Shown here: in pieces, positions 8,844 to 16,310 of the stretch
How positions within the stretch are numbered: position 1 is the first letter of the stretch
How the letters are laid out: each line of letters starts with the position of its first letter
Notes under the pieces: generated by a model
Told to the model about the DNA's origin: nothing
The model's input: the letters and a program-made list of their open reading frames with translations, nothing else
The model's database searches: none
Translations under genes and position numbers: made by a program
NCBI GenBank assembly: GCA_964392325.1
Contig: CAYMPJ010000002.1
Span: 124,001 to 188,000 of the forward strand
Length of the DNA stretch: 64,000 nucleotides
Direction of reading: 5' to 3'
Origin: CALLPQ01 sp964392325
GTDB taxonomy: Bacteria; Pseudomonadota; Alphaproteobacteria; Caulobacterales; Parvularculaceae

Positions 8844-9518
8844 ATGGCACGTATACATTTTAAATCATTTCTTCTTTCAATGATCAAAATCGCAATTTTG
8901 ACGGCTAGCCTTGGTCTTATTGCAGGGTGCTCGCAATCTTCCGCCCCGATCAAGGAACAAGCCTCGACTATTGAAGGGGAGACCCAAGCCCTATCAGGAC
9001 AACAAGCAAAAGCCTATTTTGCGGGTGGTTGTTTTTGGTGCGTTGAATCTGATTTTGAAAAGCTTCCCGGTGTTTATGAAGCCATTTCCGGTTATTCGGG
9101 TGGCAGCCTTCAGTCACCAACATATGAAGCAGTGAGCTATACCGAAACCGGCCATCTGGAAGCGGTAGAAGTTGTTTATGACCCGACAGTTGTAAACTTT
9201 AGAACATTGGTAGATTTTCATTTACGCCATATTGACCCGACAGATGATGGCGGACAATTTTGTGACAGAGGCTCATCTTATCGAACTGCTATTTTTGTTC
9301 AGTCAGAAGATGAAAACAAAGCCGCCAAAGCTTCATTGGAACAAGCAGCCACCCTAATATCCGATGAAATCGTGACGCCGATAATTCAATTTGAAAAATT
9401 CTGGATCGCAGAAGACTATCATCAGGATTATTATAAAAAGAATCCGGTACGCTATGGCTATTACCGCAGAGGATGCGGGCGCGATCGCAGAGTGAAAGAA
9501 GTGTGGCAGGCCCAATAA
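8844..9518 (+). CDS. msrA: Peptide methionine sulfoxide reductase MsrA, lipoprotein form
   Basis: This 224-residue protein reduces the S-epimer of methionine sulfoxide in proteins. The ATG at 8844 follows GGAG; a TTG twelve bases upstream is the alternative. The active site GCFWCVE has catalytic Cys63. GYSGG, the YTETGHLEAVEVVYDP block and RGSSYRTAIF follow as in all MsrA. A late Cys (RRGCG) could be the resolving residue. The N-terminus is unusual: a basic start, a hydrophobic stretch and a lipobox LIAGC with Cys29 predict a lipoprotein, with Ser at +2 compatible with outer-membrane sorting. So it likely repairs envelope proteins rather than cytosolic ones. It appears to be a single-gene unit. 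Confidence 0.93.
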   Translation: MARIHFKSFLLSMIKIAILTASLGLIAGCSQSSAPIKEQASTIEGETQALSGQQAKAYFAGGCFWCVESDFEKLPGVYEAISGYSGGSLQSPTYEAVSYTETGHLEAVEVVYDPTVVNFRTLVDFHLRHIDPTDDGGQFCDRGSSYRTAIFVQSEDENKAAKASLEQAATLISDEIVTPIIQFEKFWIAEDYHQDYYKKNPVRYGYYRRGCGRDRRVKEVWQAQ

Positions 9519-9741
9519 CCAAAACTCCCAAACTAAAATTCTATATATTTCCGCCGGCACGCTTTTTTATTGAAGCGGCCGGCTTTGCTTTTCGTAAAAT
9601 CGGTAGTCTGTGTGAGATTCACGGTCAAACGGTTCTTTGCGCACTCGTATTGATCCTGTAGAACCGATAGTCTCCAAATCAGATATTCTACCATTGAGGA
9701 TATAAGGGGGTATATATGAGGGGAAATAAGGGAATTAGAAA

Positions 9742-10950
9742 TTGAAAATACGCTCATATCTATTTTTTATTTTCGTCATGTTCTTACCTGCTTCCCTTTC
9801 GCAGGCCAGCACAAACCAACTTCAAACACCGCCAGATACGGAATTTGAAAGTTATCAAAAAGCGCCGCTTGAAAATTTCAGCAATGACGAAATCGTCGTT
9901 GTTGGCAACAGGTCCGGCCCGCGACTTTGGCGCATTGAAAATCAACTCGATGACGGCAGGGCAGAAATTTTTGTTTTAGTGAGCGTCAATTATATACCGG
10001 GCGATATGGATTGGAATTCAGAGCAGGTCTCTCAGGTGTTACAAGAGGCAGATAGTCTTATCATGCCATCAGTTGCCAGCACCAATGCCGCGAACAATGC
10101 CAGATTGATGGGTACCCTATTGCGTACCTTTGTTTTTAACCGTGACCGCATTCGAATGAAAAAGGGCGTAACTCTGGCTGATAAAGTCGGGCCTTCCCTT
10201 GCCGAAGAGTTTGCGAGAGCTCGTCTCGAAGTTGAGGCCCGTGAACAGGCTTTTAAAGCGCGTCAAGAAAACCAATCTCGCGCGAGCACAGACACCGCGC
10301 TTATAGATCAGCAAACTGAACAGCAGGATTTAGCCGATCAAAGCGAGTTGGAAGACAAAATAAACAATCTCAAACCTGAGCGCGCGCACCCTTTTATTCA
10401 GTACCAAAAGCTCATCTCTGATGGAAACAAAAGTGAAGGCTTACATTTCTTTAATGTCATCGAAGATCGACTAAAGAAACTGGCTAAAAAGCAGCGGGTA
10501 AAATCGCGTCCAATATCAGAACTGGATATTGCCTTTACTGATATTAAAACACTCATCAAGTCGATGAAGGATTTTTCGAAGGAAACCAATCAAAAATGCA
10601 TTCAAAGGGCCATCGACTATATTGACAATGGGCTCGACAGAAATCTTGATCTCGCCAATGCCTGGGCGCAAGGCAATATTGATTTACTTAAAGCAAGGGT
10701 CAATTCAAAACCATCAAGGGAATGTATGACTGCAGTTTCCAATGAGTTGGGAGGCCTTAAAACATTAGGAGGCACAACCATTGCCGATTTTGATGCCACC
10801 CCGATCTGGGTCAATGAGTTTCAATCAACCTTATCAACGCCGGGGGTTCACCTCCTCATGATACCCTATTTTGAATGGTTATCCGAGGACGGCGTTTTAG
10901 ATCAATTAAAAAAAGGTGATTATAAAATATACGGTCCGGATATAGAGTAA
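9742..10950 (+). CDS. Exported TraB/GumN-like protein lacking the metal motifs
   Basis: I assign this 402-residue protein to the TraB/GumN group with moderate confidence. The TTG start follows AAGGGA and yields a good signal peptide ending near SQA (residues 1-22). Family-like blocks are RLWRIE (61-66) then a strand, an EADSLI helix (102-107), AWAQGN (307-312) and a C-terminal SEDGVLDQLKKGDYKIYG (381-398). The family's first GxxH motif reads SVNY here (81-84). At the second motif, His is replaced around IPYFEW (374-379), so a TIKI/GumN-type metalloprotease activity is doubtful. A helical, Gln/Glu-rich insert spans about 150-215. It is convergent to ilvH with only 26 bases between the two genes. 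Function is unknown. Confidence 0.6.
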   Translation: MKIRSYLFFIFVMFLPASLSQASTNQLQTPPDTEFESYQKAPLENFSNDEIVVVGNRSGPRLWRIENQLDDGRAEIFVLVSVNYIPGDMDWNSEQVSQVLQEADSLIMPSVASTNAANNARLMGTLLRTFVFNRDRIRMKKGVTLADKVGPSLAEEFARARLEVEAREQAFKARQENQSRASTDTALIDQQTEQQDLADQSELEDKINNLKPERAHPFIQYQKLISDGNKSEGLHFFNVIEDRLKKLAKKQRVKSRPISELDIAFTDIKTLIKSMKDFSKETNQKCIQRAIDYIDNGLDRNLDLANAWAQGNIDLLKARVNSKPSRECMTAVSNELGGLKTLGGTTIADFDATPIWVNEFQSTLSTPGVHLLMIPYFEWLSEDGVLDQLKKGDYKIYGPDIE

Positions 10951-10976
10951 GTTATTAAAACCAAAAAACACGCGGA

Positions 10977-11543
10977 TTAATCTCCACTACGGCGAATATC
11001 CCCGATCCCTTCTGTTGGTCCGCGCTTGATAGACAAAGAACCAGTACGCGACGTTTCCGTAAGGCCAAGGGGTATCATCAAATCGCGGTACGCATCAATT
11101 TTTTCTTTTGTACCAGTAAGCTCAAAAATAAGAGATGTATTCGATGCATCAATTGTCTTGGCTCTAAATATTTCAGCCAAACGCATAGCCTCGACACGGC
11201 GTTCACCCTCACAAACAATTTTAAACAAACCCATCTCCCGCTCAATCGCTTCAGGATTACCGCTGACATTGCCAACTCTTCGCACTGACACCAATCGGTT
11301 CAACTGTAACTCGATTTGCTCAAGAGTTGAGGGCGTGCCCGAGGTAACAATAGTAATGCGTGAGCGATGTTTATCGATATCAGTTTCTGCAACAGTCAAG
11401 CTCTCAATATTATACCCGCGCGCAGAAAACAGTCCGACAACACGGGCCAAAGAACCCGGTTCATTATCAACAATACAAGCTATTGTGCGAGACTCCATCG
11501 CCTCGATTTGCGTTATTGGCGCGTATACAGATGTATTTGACAT
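10977..11543 (-). CDS. ilvH: Acetolactate synthase small (regulatory) subunit
   Basis: The 188-residue protein is the regulatory subunit of acetolactate synthase, which binds valine and controls the first common step of branched-chain amino acid synthesis. The ACT domain is evident at residues 20-95 (IACIVDNEPGSLARVVGLF, then the RGYNIESLTVAETD block), followed by the C-terminal domain with FELTG and YRDLM. Its ATG shares one base with the stop of the large subunit (TAATG), which predicts translational coupling and equal production. It is the last gene of the attenuated operon and stops 26 bases from the convergent gene. No ilvC follows, unlike in many relatives. Confidence 0.96.
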   Translation of the reverse strand: MSNTSVYAPITQIEAMESRTIACIVDNEPGSLARVVGLFSARGYNIESLTVAETDIDKHRSRITIVTSGTPSTLEQIELQLNRLVSVRRVGNVSGNPEAIEREMGLFKIVCEGERRVEAMRLAEIFRAKTIDASNTSLIFELTGTKEKIDAYRDLMIPLGLTETSRTGSLSIKRGPTEGIGDIRRSGD

Positions 11544-13360
11544 TAAACCAATTTCCTTCCCGCTGCATCGATTTCGTCGCCTGTAACTTTTTCAGTTCCA
11601 AGGATCATTTCATTATGCGCTTTACCCGATGGTATCATCGGAAAACAATTTTCTTCCTTGGTGACCCGGCAATCAAACAAGACCGGTCCATCATAGGCTA
11701 TCATTTCTCTAATCTTGTCATCCAGCTCATCAGGATGACTGACACGCAAACCAAGACACCCAAAGGCATCCGCCATTTTGACAAAGTCGGGCAATGCATC
11801 TGAATAAGAATGCGAATAGCGACTACCATGGAGTAATTCCTGCCACTGGCGCACCATACCCATATATTCATTGTTCAGAATAAAAATCTTAATGGGCAAA
11901 TTATGTTGCACCGCTGAAGACATTTCCTGCATGGTCATTTGAACCGATGCCTCGCCGGCAATATCGATAACCAGACTATCACGATGGGCTGCCTGAACGC
12001 CCAGCGCCGCTGGCAATCCATAGCCCATAGTACCAAGCCCGCCGGAGGTCATCCAGTGATTGGGTTTATCAAAATGAAAATGCTGCGCAGCCCACATTTG
12101 ATGCTGTCCGACTTCCGTCGTGATATAAGTATCCCTCTCGCGGGTAAGCTCATAGAGGCGCTCAATTGCATATTGCGGCTTGATCACATCATCTGATTTT
12201 TCGTAAGAAAAACAGTTAATGCCGCGCCATTCTTCAATTTGCTCTAACCACGGATTAATATCCTGACCCTCATTCGTTCCTCGCCAAGCCACCAGCAAAG
12301 CCTCTAACACATGCCCGCAATCACCGATCAGGCCTAAATCGACAGGGATGTTTTTATTAACCGATGAGGGGTCAATATCGATATGGATTTTGCGACTGTC
12401 CGGAGAAAAAGCATCGAGACGCCCGGTGATACGATCATCGAATCGCGCACCAACGCAGATGATCAAATCACAATCATGCATTGCGTTATTGGCTTCATAA
12501 GACCCGTGCATACCAAGCATACCAAGCCATTGGGGATCTGGAGCAGGATAAGCGCCCAGACCCATTAATGTAGACGTAATGGGAAAACCAGTTTCGCGCA
12601 CCAATGCGCGCAAAGTCTCACTTGCTTGCGGCCCAGAATTAATAACCCCGCCGCCCGTGTAAAAAACCGGACGCTGAGCAGAGGCCATCATTTTAATGGC
12701 TTTAGCGATGTTTTCCGGGCGCGCATCAACACGAGGGTGATAGGTGCGATGTTCTGCTTGCGGACCAGCAGGTTCGTAGAGGCAGGTCTCGAACTGAATA
12801 TCTTTTGGAATATCAACCACCACTGGACCGGGGCGACCATGTGTTGCCACATAAAAAGCCTCATGCATCACATGTGCTAATTTATCCGGATCATCGACCA
12901 GGTAATTATGTTTGGAACAAGCGCGGGTGATGCCGACGGTATCGCATTCCTGAAAGGCATCCGTGCCGATAAGCGGACGGGGTACCTGACCGGTAATAAC
13001 AACGAGAGGTATCGAATCAAGCATCGCATCGGCAATCCCCGTAACGGCATTTGTTGCTCCGGGGCCAGAGGTCACGAGGACAACACCGGGCTTGCCTGTA
13101 GAGCGCGCATAGCCTTCGCCAGCATGAGCCGCGCCCTGCTCGTGACGCATTAAAATATGCTGGATGTCGTCTTGCTGATATAATGCATCATAGATCGGCA
13201 AAACCGCCCCGCCGGGATAGCCGAAAATCGTATCGACGCCATTTTCACGCAAAGCCTGTAGCACGACCTCTGCGCCGGTCATTTTACGTTCCGGGGAATC
13301 GGCTTGCGCACCAGAGATTTCCCCCTTTTGCGGTTTGGCTTTCGTCGCAGTTTTCGTCAT
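11543..13360 (-). CDS. ilvI: Acetolactate synthase large (catalytic) subunit
   Basis: This TPP-, FAD- and Mg-dependent enzyme condenses two pyruvates, or pyruvate with 2-ketobutyrate. An AGGAG site precedes two consecutive ATG codons; the second (13360) has the better spacing and gives about 605 residues. The N-terminus is a Lys/Ala-rich tail before the fold begins at MTGAEVVLQAL. Signatures include FGYPGGAVLPIYDAL, the TPP-activating Glu in RHEQGAAHAGEGYAR, and VTSGPGATN. The metal-binding loop reads GEASVQM instead of the classic GDGS, which I recall as a common alphaproteobacterial variant. Tight NEYMGMVRQWQ and SRYSHSYSDALPDF blocks support acetolactate synthase over other TPP enzymes. 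It is co-transcribed with ilvH and preceded by an attenuator leader. Confidence 0.96.
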   Translation of the reverse strand: MTKTATKAKPQKGEISGAQADSPERKMTGAEVVLQALRENGVDTIFGYPGGAVLPIYDALYQQDDIQHILMRHEQGAAHAGEGYARSTGKPGVVLVTSGPGATNAVTGIADAMLDSIPLVVITGQVPRPLIGTDAFQECDTVGITRACSKHNYLVDDPDKLAHVMHEAFYVATHGRPGPVVVDIPKDIQFETCLYEPAGPQAEHRTYHPRVDARPENIAKAIKMMASAQRPVFYTGGGVINSGPQASETLRALVRETGFPITSTLMGLGAYPAPDPQWLGMLGMHGSYEANNAMHDCDLIICVGARFDDRITGRLDAFSPDSRKIHIDIDPSSVNKNIPVDLGLIGDCGHVLEALLVAWRGTNEGQDINPWLEQIEEWRGINCFSYEKSDDVIKPQYAIERLYELTRERDTYITTEVGQHQMWAAQHFHFDKPNHWMTSGGLGTMGYGLPAALGVQAAHRDSLVIDIAGEASVQMTMQEMSSAVQHNLPIKIFILNNEYMGMVRQWQELLHGSRYSHSYSDALPDFVKMADAFGCLGLRVSHPDELDDKIREMIAYDGPVLFDCRVTKEENCFPMIPSGKAHNEMILGTEKVTGDEIDAAGRKLV

Positions 13361-13487
13361 CATAATCTCCTGCCCTGTCGGCAATATCTCTCATTTATTA
13401 CTATGGTTAAAACACGTTAATATTTCGTCTTTTCGCGGCTAAAACAGGCTCGATCAATTGCCTCGTTGCTAACAATCTTCGAGGCAT

Positions 13488-13512
13488 AAAAAAAGGCCTC
13501 ACTAGGAGACCC
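13488..13512 (-). terminator. Attenuator terminator of the ilvIH leader
   Basis: On the minus strand GGGTCTC and GAGGCC pair with one G-U around a five-base loop (CTAGT), followed directly by seven T. It lies between the leader peptide and ilvI, so it would stop transcription inside the leader. A second hairpin (TGCCTCG / CGAGGCA, 13459-13486) follows. Confidence 0.75.
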
Positions 13513-13539
13513 GAAAACGCCGAAAAGAGGACCTGTCAT

Positions 13540-13599
13540 CTAGAACAGTCCACCCTCGGCGCACATCACCACCACAATTAAATTCTTCGATATTACCAC
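13540..13599 (-). CDS. ilvIH leader peptide (19 codons, Val/Ile/Leu-rich)
   Basis: A very short minus-strand frame starts with GTG, seven bases after AAGGA. It reads M-V-I-S-K-N-L-I-V-V-V-M-C-A-E-G-G-L-F and then TAG. Eight of the nineteen codons specify valine, isoleucine or leucine if the GTG start is counted, including three GTG in a row. The in-frame codon before the ribosome-site region is a stop, so it is not part of a longer gene. A ribosome stalled on the valine codons would leave the end of the leader (Glu-Gly-Gly-Leu) free to pair downstream. One reaching the TAG would cover it and let the terminator form. This is the expected design for control by charged branched-chain tRNAs. The peptide itself has no other predicted role. 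Confidence 0.75.
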   Translation of the reverse strand: MVISKNLIVVVMCAEGGLF

Positions 13600-13662
13600 G
13601 CAACCATCCTTTTCACGATACTATCCAACTCGCTTCACACTTAAAGCGTTTGAATGCTCAGT

Positions 13663-13691
13663 AGCCTAAGTTTAGATTTCCCTCAAGTCAA
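13663..13691 (-). promoter_or_regulatory. Sigma-70-type promoter of ilvIH
   Basis: On the minus strand TTGACT (13686-13691) is separated by 17 bases from TAGGCT (13663-13668), predicting a start near 13656. That gives an untranslated leader of about 170 bases up to the attenuator T-run. Confidence 0.6.
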
Positions 13692-13702
13692 TATTATTTT
13701 TG

Positions 13703-13720
13703 GGCGTTATCAATAACGCC
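13703..13720. promoter_or_regulatory. Perfect inverted repeat upstream of the ilv promoter
   Basis: GGCGTTA-tcaa-TAACGCC is a perfect 7-bp inverted repeat ending eleven bases upstream of the ilv -35 box and 42 bases past the end of the PadR operon. It could be an operator or a weak terminator for that operon. The plus-strand side has TTTT after it; the minus side has no T run. Confidence 0.4.
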
Positions 13721-13761
13721 TTTTAAAATCAGCGATGCTTCCATTTGTTTTCCATCTGTCT

Positions 13762-14082
13762 TTAAGCCGGTTTATTTTCCCGCAGTAAAGACAGCACAAA
13801 AAGTCCGGCAAATAAGAAGCATCCAAACCAGACTTGAGGCTCTGGAGCGAGAAAAGCCAAGGCGCAGATAAAAACCAACATGACCGCATTTTGAATTCTC
13901 AATATCCAGGTCATGGTTTGAGTTAAATTTGCTAAGGCCGTCAAAATCATCGCAAGGCCATAACTAGAAAACCAAAAGAGCTCCAACGAGAAGGTTTTGA
14001 GGACCATGACGCCAAATATTATATGGACAATTCCAAGCAAGAGGCTGAGTATCGCCAATGATTTTCGAACTTTATTGCGCAT
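13762..14082 (-). CDS. Small membrane protein, PadR operon
   Basis: This unrecognised protein is about 106 residues long from the ATG at 14082; a GTG at 14091 is the alternative. It is very hydrophobic, with four likely membrane helices separated by short loops, including LAILSLLLGIVHIIFGVMVL and a Trp/Phe-rich third and fourth helix. The gene starts inside the end of the preceding one, so translation of the two is probably coupled. It is the third gene of the PadR operon and most likely works with the larger membrane protein, for instance as a two-part envelope sensor or transporter, but no motif shows which. No charged residues suggest a pore or an enzyme. Confidence 0.65.
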   Translation of the reverse strand: MRNKVRKSLAILSLLLGIVHIIFGVMVLKTFSLELFWFSSYGLAMILTALANLTQTMTWILRIQNAVMLVFICALAFLAPEPQVWFGCFLFAGLFVLSLLRENKPA

Positions 14083-14638
14083 CGTCAACACCGGGCGAGT
14101 AAAGCAAGTTGAAATAAACTGCAGCGAAAAAGAGACCGACCATTAGCCCTGCTGCCTCCAGAAATAAAGCCGCTAAATAGTCCGTAGGCAGGCCTTCAAG
14201 GCCGGAAGATACCAGGTGGCAATACCCAAACCCCATCATCGCAGCACTAAACCCGGCAGCGGCGTAGATTTTAAGACCTTTGATCGAGATTAGAATTAAT
14301 GCCGAGCCAACCATATAGAAAACACATAGCCCAATGATTATTTTTGAAATATACATCGCATCAGACCAAGCATTTGTTTTTGTTACCACATGGACACCTA
14401 CGCAACATCCTGCCATGAGAAGGAATGCGCTACTTGCTCGGGCAATATAATTTAATCCTTTACGGGTGCGCGCCCATTCAAGGAGCGCAACCTTAAAACA
14501 TCCTATCGCAAACAATTGGCGTTCAACGGGGTTCGAGAGCTGCTCGCATTCTGTCATCATACTAACAAGCCAGTTTTGTTTTTCCTTTGGCATTATGTAT
14601 GCAGCCCATTGCAACCATCGATCGGGAGAAGGCATCAT
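14072..14638 (-). CDS. Membrane protein of unknown function, PadR operon
   Basis: The 188-residue protein begins with a soluble N-terminal part of about 60 residues (PDRWLQWAAYIMPKE, then RQLFAIGCFKVALLEW) and continues with about four membrane helices. An N-terminal segment of this style occurs in proteins encoded beside PadR regulators, by my recollection of such operons. Its ATG overlaps the PadR stop as ATGA and its end overlaps the next small membrane gene, so the three form one tightly coupled operon. PadR partners are often multidrug or envelope-stress membrane proteins, but no transporter motif is visible here. The function is unknown. Confidence 0.7.
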   Translation of the reverse strand: MMPSPDRWLQWAAYIMPKEKQNWLVSMMTECEQLSNPVERQLFAIGCFKVALLEWARTRKGLNYIARASSAFLLMAGCCVGVHVVTKTNAWSDAMYISKIIIGLCVFYMVGSALILISIKGLKIYAAAGFSAAMMGFGYCHLVSSGLEGLPTDYLAALFLEAAGLMVGLFFAAVYFNLLYSPGVDDAQ

Positions 14639-14967
14639 TGTGTTATTCCTTTTAATTTAGAGGGAACGGCATCGCTTGCCAGCGATTTGGGGGATGCCTT
14701 TGAAGCTTGTGATGCGAGTGCTTCTTTCGCATAAGCCCTCCCCTTTATTGTCAATTGATATCGCTGGCGGGGGGGACGTCCGGGCTCTTGCGGGGGTTCC
14801 CAATTTGCTTCCAGAAATCCTCGTTCGGTCAGGCGGATTAAAATGGGATAGAGCGTGCCAGATTTTAAATTTGTGGCTTTCATTAATGCATATCCATAAA
14901 GCGATTGCTTGCTTAACTCCGAGAGCACAAGACATGTGGATTTTGAAGGGGCACGCGTTCTGGTCAT
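14635..14967 (-). CDS. PadR-family transcriptional regulator
   Basis: From the ATG at 14967 the protein has 110 residues, normal for short PadR regulators without a long C-terminal helix domain; a TTG at 15000 is the alternative. The winged helix shows the family hallmark LYGYALMKATNLKSGTLYP, and the wing contains RPPRQRYQLT. PadR proteins repress their own operon until a ligand, often a phenolic or drug-like compound, is bound. A possible operator (TAGAT...ATCTA, about 14987-15007) lies immediately upstream. The target is probably this three-gene operon. Confidence 0.88.
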   Translation of the reverse strand: MTRTRAPSKSTCLVLSELSKQSLYGYALMKATNLKSGTLYPILIRLTERGFLEANWEPPQEPGRPPRQRYQLTIKGRAYAKEALASQASKASPKSLASDAVPSKLKGITQ

Positions 14968-14985
14968 ACTTAACTCTACATATAT

Positions 14986-15008
14986 AGATTTAATAGTCAA
15001 TATCTAAA
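14986..15008. promoter_or_regulatory. Possible PadR operator
   Basis: An imperfect AT-rich dyad (TAGATTTA ... AATATCTA) lies just upstream of the padR start. It is a candidate autoregulatory site, judged only by position and symmetry. Confidence 0.3.
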
Positions 15009-15165
15009 AACACACCCGCACTTTGATCGCGCGAATATCGCTCTATATTTTACCTAGATATGGGTCGTTTATCGCATTAAAAACTTGCCATCTCCTCTTC
15101 TGCGCGCCATCTCTTATCTCAAACACAAAATTTAACCGATAGCTTTAAAGGCAGGAGAAAGACCC

Positions 15166-16041
15166 ATCACTGAATTTATCACTTCAGTTTTGCCTGTGGC
15201 TTTGTCACTCATCATGCTCTCCCTGGGGCTGGGCTTGACGATTGATGATTTCAAACGGGTTTTTGTTTACCCAAAAGCTTTTGCTATCGGTGCGCTCTGT
15301 CAGATATTTCTCTTACCGATCGTTACTTTCATAATGCTATCTTTTGTGAAGTTTCCTGCGCCTCTGGAATTTGGCATTATGCTGATTTCTTTTTGCCCAG
15401 GCGGGGTAACGTCCAATATTTTCACAAAATTGGCAAACGGCGCGGTCGCACTATCCATCAGCCTGACCGGCATTGTAAGCATACTGTGTGTTTTTACATT
15501 GCCATTTGGCGTGGCGCTCTCAGCCAATCACTTTTTGAGTGCTGCGGATATAAAAATCAATGTAGGCACTCTTGGCCTTAACATGCTTCTTATTGCAGCC
15601 CTACCAGCAGCCTTTGGGGTTTTCATCAGGCATTATTTTCCAGCTTTTAGTCAAAAAATTGAAGATCCTCTTTTTAAAATTGCCGGCGTGGTATTTGTCA
15701 CTATCGTCATTTCCAGCATAATCGGCAATCGGAGTTTATTAGCTGCCAGCTTTTATCAAATAGGTCCGTTTTTGATTTTGCTCAATATTTCTCTATTATT
15801 ATTCGGTTTCCTAATTGCCCGTTTAGCCCGCCTCCCCGATGATGAGGCTGTCACTATCAGCATTGAAACCGGTTTCCAAAATGGCGCAATGGGCATTACA
15901 ATCGGTAGTTTGATCGCCGGCAGTGCCGCACAAAATGCCGCCCTTAGCCTACCCTCAGCAGTCTATGGTCTTTTGATGTATTTTATCTGTATACCATTTA
16001 TTTTATGGGCAAGAAAGAAACTCACGCCAAATAAATCCTGA
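15166..16041 (+). CDS. Bile acid:sodium symporter (BASS) family transporter
   Basis: This is a sodium-coupled transporter of the BASS/SBF family with about nine to ten helices. Recognisable blocks are LIMLSLGLGLTIDDF at the start, the crossing-helix motif ISFCPGGVTSN and the second repeat ETGFQNGAMGITIG. The start is uncertain. A strong AGGAG (15153-15157) is followed eight bases later by ATC (15166), which gives an N-terminus ITEFITSVLPVAL that fits the family. The first standard start in frame is TTG at 15190, without a ribosome site, and would give 283 residues. The substrate could be an organic anion such as a keto acid or bile-acid-like molecule. It is convergent with purL. Confidence 0.85.
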   Translation: MTEFITSVLPVALSLIMLSLGLGLTIDDFKRVFVYPKAFAIGALCQIFLLPIVTFIMLSFVKFPAPLEFGIMLISFCPGGVTSNIFTKLANGAVALSISLTGIVSILCVFTLPFGVALSANHFLSAADIKINVGTLGLNMLLIAALPAAFGVFIRHYFPAFSQKIEDPLFKIAGVVFVTIVISSIIGNRSLLAASFYQIGPFLILLNISLLLFGFLIARLARLPDDEAVTISIETGFQNGAMGITIGSLIAGSAAQNAALSLPSAVYGLLMYFICIPFILWARKKLTPNKS

Positions 16042-16082
16042 TATGCTCACAAGACGATACATTTAAACGGACGCATCCGTCA

Positions 16083-16310
16083 TCACTCTGGTGCACAGGT
16101 CTCTAACGCAAGCGCATGAAGCTCACCGCCCATTTTGCCCTTAAGGGCAGCATATACAAGCTGGTGTTGTTTAACCCGGGTCTTACCCACAAATGCCGCA
16201 GATACGATCCGGGCACGATAGTGATCGCCATCACCGGCCAGATCTTCGATTTCTATCTCGGCATCGGGAAGTGCATCCAGAATCATTTTTCTGATATCAT
16301 CGGCAGCCAT
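16083..16310 (-). other. bolA: BolA domain fused to PurL (possible internal start)
   Basis: The last 75 residues carry the BolA fold: MILDALPDAEIEIEDLAGDG, then DHYRARIVSAAF, a VKQHQLVYAAL helix with the conserved His and LHALALET. BolA proteins bind monothiol glutaredoxins and share a 2Fe-2S cluster. In many alphaproteobacteria purL is followed by bolA and a grx gene, so this order is conserved but the two genes are joined. No glutaredoxin gene follows here. Confidence 0.85.

Noticed and set aside
9650..9720. tRNA-like sequence on the minus strand (CTCAATGGTAGAA then a TCTGATTTGG stretch)
   Set aside because: A D-arm-like motif is visible, but the anticodon stem does not pair and no acceptor stem or TTCGA arm can be completed. 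It may be a decayed tRNA remnant, which I cannot support.
11026..11586. 186-codon plus-strand frame over ilvH
   Set aside because: It lies wholly antisense to an unmistakable ACT-domain gene and has no family features or ribosome site.
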